From contig LR698958.1 of NCBI GenBank assembly GCA_902381685.1, positions 351,451 to 415,450 on the forward strand: 64,000 bases of DNA. Direction: 5' to 3'. Source of the DNA: Lachnospiraceae bacterium (GTDB taxonomy: Bacteria; Bacillota; Clostridia; Lachnospirales; Lachnospiraceae). Positions 46,470-54,538 of this stretch are shown here, one piece after another. The position numbers and the translations under genes were made by a program. The notes below the pieces were generated by a model. That model was not told where the DNA came from. It did not search any database and was given only the letters and a program-made list of their open reading frames with translations. The number at the start of each line of letters is the position of its first letter. Position 1 is the first letter of the stretch.

Positions 46470-47003
46470 ATGGACGAAATATTTACAACTGCTCCAACAG
46501 ATAATCACCGGCTTCCAAAAGAAATGCGTGTGTATCAATTGCTGGAAAAACTACAAATTCCTTTTGAACGTATGGACCACGAAGTTGCCGATACAATGGA
46601 GGCATGCGAGAAAATAGATGAGAAACTGCAGGTAACCATGTGTAAAAATCTTTTTCTCTGCAACCGGCAGAAAACGACTTTCTTTCTCCTTCTCATGCCC
46701 GGAGATAAAAAATTTCTGACAAAAAACTTATCAAAACAACTCGGTATTTCCCGTCTTTCTTTTGCCGAGGCGGAATATATGGAGAAATTTCTCGATATTA
46801 CTCCCGGCTCAGTCAGTGTACTCGGCTTGATGAACGATGTGGAAAAACAGGTGACTCTAATTATTGATAAAGATTTACTGGAAGGTGAATATATAGGCTG
46901 TCACCCTTGCGTAAATACTTCCAGTTTAAAACTTAAAACTTCCGATATTTTAGAAAAATTCCTTACATATACCGGACATACACCGACATTGGTTACTTTA
47001 TAA
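46470..47003 (+). CDS. YbaK/ProX-family aminoacyl-tRNA deacylase
   Basis: A 177-residue stand-alone editing domain that removes wrongly attached amino acids (often Ala from tRNA-Pro). The Lys that is essential in the family lies in VTMCKNLFLCN (about 54-64); FLLLMPGDKKFLTKNLSKQL is the next conserved block, LTPGSVS-like DITPGSVSVLGLMND (about 109-123) follows, and GCHPCVNTSSLKL near the C-terminus closes the pocket. The overall order fits the PrdX/ProX subgroup found next to or apart from ProRS. It is a single-gene unit with its own promoter. Confidence 0.88.
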   Translation: MDEIFTTAPTDNHRLPKEMRVYQLLEKLQIPFERMDHEVADTMEACEKIDEKLQVTMCKNLFLCNRQKTTFFLLLMPGDKKFLTKNLSKQLGISRLSFAEAEYMEKFLDITPGSVSVLGLMNDVEKQVTLIIDKDLLEGEYIGCHPCVNTSSLKLKTSDILEKFLTYTGHTPTLVTL

Positions 47004-47015
47004 CTTCCATATACA

Positions 47016-47046
47016 CAAAAACGAGGTGCCGCCATGCGACACCTCT
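47016..47046 (-). terminator. intrinsic terminator of the nrdD-nrdG operon
   Basis: On the minus strand GAGGTG (complement of 47040-47045) pairs with CACCTC (complement of 47023-47028) around an inner CG-rich part, and TTTTT follows after one base. It overlaps the nrdG stop region and also separates the convergent YbaK-like gene. Confidence 0.72.
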
Positions 47047-47560
47047 ATAAATATTCTCCTGCCCAGCGGCCGCCCGTTATCTCAACAGCCGTTCCCTGTT
47101 TTAAACTTTCCGGCACATCTATTATTCTCTGATTGACACTTCCCCTGTAGATAATGTTCAGACTTTTTTTATCCTCTTCATATCTTCCGTCAATCAACAC
47201 ATCAATTTTCTTCAGAAGCCCTCTCTGTTCCTCCGTGCCATTTAACAATTCTTCAAAGGTATATCCTGAATAACTTGCCACTTCATATCCTTTATCTTTT
47301 AACAATTCCGCCAAAACATTGAAACTTTCCGCCTGTGCAAACGGCTCTCCACCGGAAAAAGTTACCCCTTTCGCCAATGGATTCGTCTCTATCATCTGCA
47401 CGACTTCCCGCTCGTCCACTAACGTACCGTCCGTATCACTCCACGTTTCCGGGTTCTGGCAGCCATGACAATGATGTGGGCAACCCTGACCGAAAATAGT
47501 TATCCGTATTCCCGGTCCGTCCACAATACTGTCATTTACAATCCCTGCAAGTCTAAGCAT
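47045..47560 (-). CDS. nrdG: anaerobic ribonucleotide reductase activating enzyme (radical SAM)
   Basis: Uses S-adenosylmethionine and a [4Fe-4S] cluster to make the glycyl radical on NrdD. The cluster motif is CPHHCHGC (about 30-37), followed by NPETW and the SAM-binding GVTFSGGEPFAQ (about 64-75). I start it at the ATG at 47560, which overlaps the stop of the 51-aa radical-domain ORF by 8 bases; a TTG at 47572 is also possible. 171 residues is normal. Its protein substrate is presumably that 51-aa polypeptide, docked on the main NrdD subunit. Confidence 0.94.
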   Translation of the reverse strand: MLRLAGIVNDSIVDGPGIRITIFGQGCPHHCHGCQNPETWSDTDGTLVDEREVVQMIETNPLAKGVTFSGGEPFAQAESFNVLAELLKDKGYEVASYSGYTFEELLNGTEEQRGLLKKIDVLIDGRYEEDKKSLNIIYRGSVNQRIIDVPESLKQGTAVEITGGRWAGEYL

Positions 47561-47708
47561 TTGTTTTTCCAAGTCCGTGTTTTACACGGTCTTTCTCCTC
47601 CGCTTTTTTGGCGTCATTCCATTTATCCATTGTTCCCACTAAATATCCGGTAATTCTTCTGATACGTTCAAACCCAACATCTTGTCCTAATCTGTTTCTC
47701 TGTTCCAT
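47553..47708 (-). CDS. separate glycyl-radical domain of anaerobic ribonucleotide reductase (51 aa)
   Basis: Reads MEQRNRLGQDVGFERIR, then RITGYLVGTMDKWNDAKK and ends RVKHGLGKTNA, 51 residues. The RRxxGYLxGT...WN..K..E....RVKH pattern is the C-terminal glycyl-radical segment of class III NrdD (compare RRVCGYLG and RRVKHL in E. coli NrdD, from memory), and Gly21 would carry the radical. In most bacteria this segment is the end of NrdD itself. Here NrdD stops with TAA and this ORF begins 14 bases later with an ideal AGGAGG at 7 bases, so it is a real separate gene, not a frameshift. It is coupled to nrdG. Confidence 0.87.
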   Translation of the reverse strand: MEQRNRLGQDVGFERIRRITGYLVGTMDKWNDAKKAEEKDRVKHGLGKTNA

Positions 47709-47721
47709 CTTTCTTCCTCCT

Positions 47722-50019
47722 TTATTCACAACCGTAAAATTGCGGCATATTCGGATACAGTTTACGAAGTTCCTCCAATTTTTCTTCACTGATTGCCTCC
47801 CCTTCACGTCTTCCGCATCTCGGGCAGACATCATCAATCACGCCTACATATCCGCAGGCCGGATCACGATCAACCGGGTGGTTCACACTTCCATAGCCGA
47901 TTCCCGCATCGTGCATACAGCGAATAACACTCTCAAATGCCTCCACATTCTTTGCAGTGTCTCCGTCCAATTCCACATAACTGATATGTCCCGCATTTGT
48001 CAGAGCATGATATGGGGCTTCTTTATATATTTTATCGTAGGCGGAAATATCGTACCAAACCGGAACGTGAAAACTGTTTGTATAGTATTCTCTGTCCGTT
48101 ACATTTTTAATAACACCATAACGCTTTTTATCCATTTTCACAAATCTTCCGGAAAGTCCCTCCGCCGGAGTTGCCAACAACGTATAATTCAGATTTCTTC
48201 TCTCTGATTCCCGATCCGTAAATTCTCTCATATGTCCGATAATTTCAAGACCTTTCTTTTGCATCTCCTCGCTTTCCCCGTGATGATGACCGTAAAGCGC
48301 CGTCAGCGTTTCCGCCAGTCCGATAAATCCAATAGACAGCGTTCCATGTTTTAACACTTCACGCACTTCATCGTTCGGTCCCAACTTGTCCGAATCAAGC
48401 CACACGCCCTGTCCCATAAGAAATGGATAATTGTAAACGTGTTTCTTCGCCTGAATCTCAAATCTGTCATACAACTGTTGCGCAACCAATTCCATCATCT
48501 TGTCCAGTTTCTCATAAAAAACTTTCTCGTCATGATTACTTTCAATGGCTATTCTCGGAAGATTAAGAGATGTAAAGGAAAGATTACCTCTGGAATACGA
48601 AACCTCTTTATCTTTATGGCAATAGTTTCCGATTACACGGGTACGGCACCCCATTGTTGCAACCTCTGTTTCCGGGTGTCCCGGCTTATAATATTGCAGA
48701 TTGAAAGGCGAATCCAAAAAGACATAATTCGGAAAAAGCCGTTTCGCACTGACTTTACAACTTAACCGGAACAAATCATAGTTCGGGTCACCCTCATTAT
48801 AATTTACGCCCTCTTTTACTTTAAAAATGTGTATAGGGAAAATACAGGTTTCTCCGTTGCCCAGCCCCGCATCAGTTGCCAAAAGAACATTCCGGATAAC
48901 CATACGTCCCTCCGGAGATGTATCCGTTCCATAGTTTATGGAAGAAAACGGGGTCTGCGCTCCCGCACGGCTGTGCATTGTATTTAAGTTATGCACAAAT
49001 CCTTCCATTGCCTGATACGTCTCATTCTCCGTCTGTCTCACCGCTCTTCTTCTCGTTGTAGCCACAACCTGTTTCGCCTTATGCGTGTCTAAACCGCATC
49101 GTCCGATAAGTTCCTCCGCAATAAAAGCATCAAACGCTTCCTCATCTTTCTCCAAACACGGCCTGTGTCCGAATTCCTCTGTTGCCTGCTGCAAAATTTC
49201 TTTTACTATCTCCGACTCGTTGTCTGATTCCAACGCATCTTCCAGTGATTCCGTCAACTTTACCGTATACAGTTTCGCAAATGTTTTTGCAACACCTTTT
49301 GCCAGCCCATAATCAAAATTTGGAATGCTTTGTCCTCCGTGCTGGTCATTTTGATTTGACTGAATGGCAATCGCTGCCAGCGCTGCATAACTCTGAATGC
49401 TCTGCGGTTCACGGATTACGCCGTGTCCTGTAGAAAATCCGCCTTTAAACAATCTCACAATATCAATCTGTGTACAGGTTGTTGTCAGCGAGTAAAAATC
49501 AAAATCGTGAATATGTATGTCTCCGTTTAAATATGCCTTTGCCTGCTCTTCCGTCAGCAGATATGCCGCATTGTAACTTTTTGCCCCCGCAGCCCCAATC
49601 TGAAGCATACTTCCCATAGACGTATTCCCATCAATATTCGCATTATCTCTTTTCATGTCACTTAAGCGCGCGTCGACATTTGTGATTTCATCAATCGTTC
49701 TCATCAGACTCGTATTTGCCTCGCGAATATTCGTTCTCTTTGCACGATATAAAATAAATTTCTTTGCGGACTGTTCAAATCCGTTTTTCATCAATTCCCT
49801 CTCTACAGCGTCCTGAACCTGTTCAATCTGAGGCGGCATATCTTCCGGAAGTTTCTCCAGTTCCATATGCACATCATTTGCAACCTGCGCGGCATCTGTC
49901 GCATCTCCTTCTCCCGCCGCCTCCATCGCCTTCAAAACGGCTGATGCAATTTTACTTTCATCGTACAGAACAATTCTCCCGTCCCGCTTTTTAATACTTT
50001 TCACCATGATGTTCATCAT
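47722..50019 (-). CDS. nrdD: anaerobic ribonucleoside-triphosphate reductase, main subunit without its radical domain
   Basis: Class III ribonucleotide reductase for making dNTPs without oxygen. The 765-residue protein starts with an ATP-cone (about 5-95, KRDGRIVLYDESKIASAV) and has the 10-stranded barrel with GGFSTGHGV, the NDQHGGQSIPNFD segment (about 220-232), and a near-C-terminal zinc-type motif RDPACGYVGVIDDVCPRCGRREGE (key Cys in CGYVG and CPRCG). It ends YPNMPQFYGCE with no RxxGYL segment; that piece is the next ORF. The exact start among the closely spaced ATGs at 50019, 50016 and 50007 is open. Confidence 0.95.
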   Translation of the reverse strand: MMNIMVKSIKKRDGRIVLYDESKIASAVLKAMEAAGEGDATDAAQVANDVHMELEKLPEDMPPQIEQVQDAVERELMKNGFEQSAKKFILYRAKRTNIREANTSLMRTIDEITNVDARLSDMKRDNANIDGNTSMGSMLQIGAAGAKSYNAAYLLTEEQAKAYLNGDIHIHDFDFYSLTTTCTQIDIVRLFKGGFSTGHGVIREPQSIQSYAALAAIAIQSNQNDQHGGQSIPNFDYGLAKGVAKTFAKLYTVKLTESLEDALESDNESEIVKEILQQATEEFGHRPCLEKDEEAFDAFIAEELIGRCGLDTHKAKQVVATTRRRAVRQTENETYQAMEGFVHNLNTMHSRAGAQTPFSSINYGTDTSPEGRMVIRNVLLATDAGLGNGETCIFPIHIFKVKEGVNYNEGDPNYDLFRLSCKVSAKRLFPNYVFLDSPFNLQYYKPGHPETEVATMGCRTRVIGNYCHKDKEVSYSRGNLSFTSLNLPRIAIESNHDEKVFYEKLDKMMELVAQQLYDRFEIQAKKHVYNYPFLMGQGVWLDSDKLGPNDEVREVLKHGTLSIGFIGLAETLTALYGHHHGESEEMQKKGLEIIGHMREFTDRESERRNLNYTLLATPAEGLSGRFVKMDKKRYGVIKNVTDREYYTNSFHVPVWYDISAYDKIYKEAPYHALTNAGHISYVELDGDTAKNVEAFESVIRCMHDAGIGYGSVNHPVDRDPACGYVGVIDDVCPRCGRREGEAISEEKLEELRKLYPNMPQFYGCE

Positions 50020-50158
50020 TTCCTTTCAACTGCTTCTTTTCTTTTTGTCATGAAACAACTGCTTTTTATTATAACACATTCAGCGGGAGAAGACTATGAA
50101 AATTCAAATTATAACGACTTGCAAGGTATCATTCCGCATTGCAGGGCGTATCAATTTT

Positions 50159-51883
50159 TTAGAAAAACGGTAAACTATCCCGCACACACAGCGCTCCATA
50201 TCCCACCTGCCTGTTCGGATACTCTGTAAAAGCAGGCAGCGGTCTAGCCCCCCGTTGTAAATACGCCTTCACCTTTTCCCCATACAAATACAGATCATTT
50301 CCCTGCACAATTCCCCACTCCATCAAAAGTGCTGCCCCTCCCGTCACAAACGGAGTGGCAAAAGATGTTCCGCTCACTGCTTCATAAGTTCCCTCTCTTG
50401 TCGGAGCAACAACCCGAACTCCCGGAGCAACCAAATCCGGTTTTCCATCTCCTCCACGTCCCGAAAAATCTGCATAAGTAAATGTCAACGCATCATACGC
50501 ACCAACCGATATAACTCTGTCTGCCGTTGATGGAATCGTTAATGTCTTTCTCTCTGACGGATATAAAAAGGCCGTTCCTTTATTCAATACATTTTCACTA
50601 GGAAGCCACATTTCAAATTCTCCCGTGACTATCTGTCGCGGTGTTAAAACAATCTCCCATATACCTGCCGTAATATATGTATCCTTTGGAAGAAAATCAA
50701 TATAAATTTCTTGGTTCGTACTATAAGGACTTGGCTCGCCATAATAAACAAGTAATTCCGTTTCTCCTATTGAAAATCTCTGTGAACCTAAAATCTCCTG
50801 AAACGGTCCTATTCGCACACCTGATGGAGAAATTAATGAAATTTCCATAACATCAGAATATTGTTTCCATAATTGTAAGTTTACCGTCTGCTCGCTTTCC
50901 TGTATTGCCAACTGGACAACCGTGTCAACTCCCCTCTGCACCTGTCCTGATGTATGTCCTGCACTCGCTCCCTCATTTCCACTCCCTATACAAATAACGC
51001 TCTTCCAATAATTAGAAATGTCATCGATAAACCTCTCCAACAGGCTCGTTCCGTCATGTGACCCATAGGTGTTTCCAAAACTGATATTGATTGCTATAGG
51101 CATCTCAAATTCTCTCGCTTTTCGCACAACATAATCAATCGCCTGCATTAACTCCGTTGTTCTTGGAAATCCGTCTTTTCTCGGACTTGCCAATTTGACT
51201 ATAACCAACTCACTCTCTGACGCAACCCCCTTTTGAACATTTCCGACGCTGCCCCTGCCATTTCCCGCAGCAATCCCCGCCACTGCCGTCCCGTGTCCCG
51301 ACGTATCTATACTCGGAACAATTTTCAACTGTTCACTTCTGCTTTCCTGCCGCAATGCGTCATTAATCTGTTCCTCTGTATATTCTGTTCCGATGCTGTA
51401 GTGTTCAGGAGGGTTTCCCGAAATGCTTTGATCCCACAATACGCGAATTCTTGTGCTTCCGTCCTCTTTTCTGAAATCTTCATTTGCATAGGCTATCCCC
51501 GAATCAATAACCCCCACCAAAACACCTTTTCCAAATAAAAACGGACGGGCATTCTGCACCGAACTGATACAGGATACCCGCCTTCCATTTGCTGTTTCAA
51601 AAAATAACCGTTTTGGTTTCTCAATATATTCTATTTCAGGAAGGAGCGCCAGACTTTCAATCAGAGTTTCCGCTATGGTAACAATTGCAAATTCATTCTG
51701 CAGTTCAACCACTTCCGCACCTAATTCTCTGACCCTGTCCAAGTTCCCCGAATATTTCACAATCAAATCCCATATTCTTTCCACAGGATTATAACCCACG
51801 TCCAATTCCAGTGATTTTGCCCGCTCTTCCTCTGTCGCATCTAATGCCAGATTCAACATATTTTCTAGTTTCTGTCCATTCAT
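50159..51883 (-). CDS. subtilisin-like serine protease (S8 family, Csp-like layout)
   Basis: A 574-residue S8 protease with the full triad: Asp127 in GVIDSGI, His197 in GHGTAVAGIAAG and Ser507 in SGTSFATP, plus Asn303 in SGNEGA as oxyanion residue. Residues 1-105 look like a prodomain (EFAIVTIAETLIESLALLPE and EYIEKPKRLFFE). A beta-rich insertion of about 150 residues (about 315-460) sits between Asn and Ser, as in the Csp germination proteases of Clostridia. There is no signal peptide. It could be a spore protease or another intracellular subtilase; context (a GT2 gene downstream) does not decide. GT-rich operon partners are absent. Confidence 0.85.
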   Translation of the reverse strand: MNGQKLENMLNLALDATEEERAKSLELDVGYNPVERIWDLIVKYSGNLDRVRELGAEVVELQNEFAIVTIAETLIESLALLPEIEYIEKPKRLFFETANGRRVSCISSVQNARPFLFGKGVLVGVIDSGIAYANEDFRKEDGSTRIRVLWDQSISGNPPEHYSIGTEYTEEQINDALRQESRSEQLKIVPSIDTSGHGTAVAGIAAGNGRGSVGNVQKGVASESELVIVKLASPRKDGFPRTTELMQAIDYVVRKAREFEMPIAINISFGNTYGSHDGTSLLERFIDDISNYWKSVICIGSGNEGASAGHTSGQVQRGVDTVVQLAIQESEQTVNLQLWKQYSDVMEISLISPSGVRIGPFQEILGSQRFSIGETELLVYYGEPSPYSTNQEIYIDFLPKDTYITAGIWEIVLTPRQIVTGEFEMWLPSENVLNKGTAFLYPSERKTLTIPSTADRVISVGAYDALTFTYADFSGRGGDGKPDLVAPGVRVVAPTREGTYEAVSGTSFATPFVTGGAALLMEWGIVQGNDLYLYGEKVKAYLQRGARPLPAFTEYPNRQVGYGALCVRDSLPFF

Positions 51884-51945
51884 ATATCGACCTGAAAAAT
51901 ATTTCTCAAATGATATATATGATACCGTTCAAATTTTTATACCTT

Positions 51946-52962
51946 TTAATTAAATCCGATTAACTGTCTTGCCACAATATATACAAAGGAAGAAATTTTT
52001 CTTCCTGATTTTCCCGGAAGATTAATGGTCTGTCCCAATATACTGTATCGAATCTTCCAGTATACTTTATAGTCCTTTGTTTTTAAATAGTTCCAAAGTT
52101 CTTTCTTCTTCTCCAAGTTTTCCTCTTTTTTAGAGCGAATACATAAGATAGATGACACCGTCATCATAATAGCCAGATAGTTTATCATATAATTTCTCAA
52201 CTTTTTATTGCCTATTCTTCGCAGATAATACATATCTATCATTGTTTTCGTGACAAAAATCTGCTGGTCAATACGCCCTATCATTACCTGCTCATTCACA
52301 GACTGGTCTTCTCTTCCTATATAATAGCGATAAAAGTTGACATCTAAATAATATATTTTCTTTACATGCGGAAGCGGATAATACACATAAATATTATCTA
52401 CATAAAATGTATGTTTCGGCAATTCCAATTGATTTAATTTAAGAAGATCCGTCCGATAAATAACTGAATGCATTAAAATATACTGTGCAATTCCAAAATG
52501 CCCTACATCACTCCAGCCAAAAATTTTATTTTCCGGCAAAACATTCCTATAATGGATCACTCGTTTATTCTTCACACCGACTTTTTCATACACATAGTTA
52601 GAAATAAGCATATCTACTTCCTGCTTCTCCTCTTCCCAACTATGTAAAGTATCTAAAATCTTCTTTAAAGACTGCTCGTCCACCCAGTCATCACTGTCTA
52701 CTACCTTAAAGTATTTTCCCGTCGCATTTCTCAAACCCGCGTTCACCGCATCACCGTGACCGCCATTTTCCTTATCAATCACTCTGATGATATCAGGATA
52801 TTTTTCTTCATATTTCTTTGCAATCTGCAGTGTCTCATCTTGTGAACCATCATTGACAATTAAAATTTCTACATCTTCTCCCCCAACTAAAATAGAATCA
52901 ACCGCATGGCTCATATATTCCGCTGAATTATAACACGGGATTGCAAAAGTTAGATATTTCAT
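51946..52962 (-). CDS. family 2 glycosyltransferase
   Basis: A 338-residue GT2 enzyme: FAIPCYNSAEYM (about 6-17), VNDGSQDET (about 38-46, donor site), NGGHGDAVNAGL (about 67-78) and VVDSDDWVDE (about 92-101, metal DSD). KHTFYVDNIYVYYPL (about 200) is the typical late segment. There is no membrane anchor. It is outside the main capsule locus and has its own promoter, overlapping that of the divergent phosphofructokinase gene. It probably makes a teichoic acid-type or other cell-wall glycan, but this is a guess. Confidence 0.85.
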   Translation of the reverse strand: MKYLTFAIPCYNSAEYMSHAVDSILVGGEDVEILIVNDGSQDETLQIAKKYEEKYPDIIRVIDKENGGHGDAVNAGLRNATGKYFKVVDSDDWVDEQSLKKILDTLHSWEEEKQEVDMLISNYVYEKVGVKNKRVIHYRNVLPENKIFGWSDVGHFGIAQYILMHSVIYRTDLLKLNQLELPKHTFYVDNIYVYYPLPHVKKIYYLDVNFYRYYIGREDQSVNEQVMIGRIDQQIFVTKTMIDMYYLRRIGNKKLRNYMINYLAIMMTVSSILCIRSKKEENLEKKKELWNYLKTKDYKVYWKIRYSILGQTINLPGKSGRKISSFVYIVARQLIGFN

Positions 52963-52993
52963 CTCGTACCTCCCATTTATAACAATACTATAT

Positions 52994-53022
52994 AGTATAA
53001 TGTATTTTTAGAGAATTTCCAA
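52994..53022 (-). promoter_or_regulatory. sigmaA-type promoter of the GT2 gene
   Basis: On the minus strand TTGGAA (53017-53022) and TATACT (52994-52999) have a 17-base spacer; GGGAGGT precedes the ATG at 52962. Confidence 0.62.
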
Positions 53023-53030
53023 CTGTATTA

Positions 53031-53059
53031 TTGTAAATTCTCCTATTTTCATTTATATT
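53031..53059 (+). promoter_or_regulatory. sigmaA-type promoter of the first phosphofructokinase gene
   Basis: TTGTAA (53031-53036) and TATATT (53054-53059) have a 17-base spacer. AGGAGG precedes the ATG at 53123. Its -35 is 9 bases from the -35 of the divergent GT2 promoter, so the two may compete. Confidence 0.6.
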
Positions 53060-53122
53060 AATATAGTTAATACCAATGAACCCATTTATTTGGAGTGAGA
53101 ATAAATTAGGAGGAACTTAGTA

Positions 53123-54343
53123 ATGAAAAATGTAATTGTCGGACAGTCCGGCGGCCCTACCGCTGTAATCAACGGAAGTTTATATGGAGTTGTATCTGAA
53201 TCCTTAAAAAAATCAGATGATATAGAAATTGTATACGGTATGATAAACGGAATTGAAGGTTTTCTTCATGACGAAGTAATGGAAATGAATTCCCTCGTTT
53301 CTACAGGCGAACTGGAATTATTAAAAACAACACCCGGCGCTTACCTCGGCTCATGTCGTTTTAAATTACCTGAAGATTTATCAGATCCTGTATATCCTGC
53401 ACTTTTTGAAAAATTCAACAGTAAAAATATCGGCTACTTCTTCTACATCGGAGGAAATGACTCTATGGATACCGTAAGCAAACTGTCCAGATATGCCGAA
53501 TCTGTTCAGAGTGATATCCGCATCATCGGTATTCCAAAAACAATTGACAATGATCTTGTCGAAACAGATCACACTCCGGGATTTGCCAGTGCCGCAAAAT
53601 ATGTTGCAACAACAGTTCGTGAAATCGCTATTGATGCTTCTGTATACGATAACAAAAAATCAGTTACCATCGTGGAAATTATGGGACGACACGCAGGCTG
53701 GCTCACTGCTGCCAGTGCATTAGCAAGAAAGTTTGAAGGAGATAATCCTGTTCTTATCTATCTTCCTGAAGTTGCTTTTAATCAGGAAGACTTTATTGAG
53801 AAAGTAAAACATTCTTTAGAAACAACTACAAACTTAATTGTATGTGTATCCGAAGGTATTCATGATGGAAACGGAACTTTCATCTGCGAATATGCAAGCG
53901 ATGTAGGAGTGGATACATTTGGTCATAAAATGCTCACAGGTTCAGGAAAATATTTGGAGAACTTAGTAAAGGAAAAAGTAGGTGTTAAAGTCCGCTCAGT
54001 TGAATTAAACGTAAGCCAGCGCTGTTCTTCTTCCTGCCTCTCTAAAACAGATTTGGACGAAGCCGTTGCAGGCGGTGCTTTCGGTGTAAACTCTGCCCTC
54101 GCAGGAGAAACAGGGAAAATGATTTCTTTCAAAAGAGTTTCTTCCAATCCATATGTGATGGAATGCACAACAGCAGATGTAACTGCAATCTGTAACAAAG
54201 AAAAAGGGGTTCCTATTGACTGGATTACGGAAAACGGTTCAAATATAAGCGATGAATTTATCAATTACGCCTCACCGCTTATTCAGGGAGAAGTGGAAAT
54301 TCCTATGCAAAACGGACTTCCACATTTTGCTTTCAGAAAATAG
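53123..54343 (+). CDS. 6-phosphofructokinase, pyrophosphate-dependent type (copy 1)
   Basis: Phosphorylates fructose 6-phosphate in glycolysis. The 406-residue enzyme begins VIVGQSGGPTAVING and has GGNDSMDT (about 113-120) and PKTIDNDLVETDHTPG (about 141-156). Asp at the fourth position of GGND and Lys in PKTIDND replace the two Gly residues of ATP-dependent enzymes, which is the known signature for PPi use. EIMGRHAGWL (about 190-199) is the substrate loop. A second copy lies at 58625-59857 in the opposite direction. It may save ATP during fermentation. The assignment to PPi rests on these residues and is not a measurement. Confidence 0.88.
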   Translation: MKNVIVGQSGGPTAVINGSLYGVVSESLKKSDDIEIVYGMINGIEGFLHDEVMEMNSLVSTGELELLKTTPGAYLGSCRFKLPEDLSDPVYPALFEKFNSKNIGYFFYIGGNDSMDTVSKLSRYAESVQSDIRIIGIPKTIDNDLVETDHTPGFASAAKYVATTVREIAIDASVYDNKKSVTIVEIMGRHAGWLTAASALARKFEGDNPVLIYLPEVAFNQEDFIEKVKHSLETTTNLIVCVSEGIHDGNGTFICEYASDVGVDTFGHKMLTGSGKYLENLVKEKVGVKVRSVELNVSQRCSSSCLSKTDLDEAVAGGAFGVNSALAGETGKMISFKRVSSNPYVMECTTADVTAICNKEKGVPIDWITENGSNISDEFINYASPLIQGEVEIPMQNGLPHFAFRK

Positions 54344-54374
54344 TTGTTCACAATTTGTTCATTTATCATTCAAA

Positions 54375-54443
54375 AAAGTTTCATTTGTTTAACACTTTTT
54401 CTTCACTTCTTTCGCATATACTTATACTATCAAATGAAACTTT
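54375..54443. repeat. 13-bp inverted repeat with a 43-base spacer
   Basis: AAAGTTTCATTTG (54375-54387) and its exact complement CAAATGAAACTTT (54431-54443) lie 31 bases past the phosphofructokinase stop. The spacer is long for a terminator and there is no clear T run after the second arm, so its role is open. Confidence 0.6.
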
Positions 54444-54505
54444 GATAAACCAAACCAATTAGTTAGTATACATTATACTATTTTGAATAAACTTTTTCAT
54501 AATAT

Positions 54506-54538
54506 ATGCCGAGGATCATGCAAGTGGTTACTCGGCAT
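54506..54538 (-). terminator. hairpin at the end of the Ig-like surface-protein gene
   Basis: ATGCCGAG (54506-54513) pairs with CTCGGCAT (54531-54538) across a 17-base loop; the 5' arm on the minus strand is made by the last codons and stop (GCC GAG TAA) of the gene. The following minus-strand bases are AT-rich but not a pure T run, so it is a modest terminator. Confidence 0.5.

Noticed and set aside
47708..47722. Simple frameshift or sequencing error at the nrdD end
   Set aside because: A clean TAA, a full AGGAGG at correct distance and an ATG follow each other; a single indel would not create these.
47553..47837. A 94-codon reading frame around the small radical-domain ORF
   Set aside because: The first 43 codons are the end of nrdD in the wrong frame; the ATG at 47708 with AGGAGG is the start.
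50020..50158. An NrdR box upstream of nrdD
   Set aside because: TATAAT-like stretches are present but I could not see a pair of ACACNATATATNGTGT-like sites.
51884..51945. A forespore-type promoter in front of the subtilase (GTATA followed by CATATATA)
   Set aside because: Only the -35 fits; the -10 does not match CAWAMTA at the right distance.
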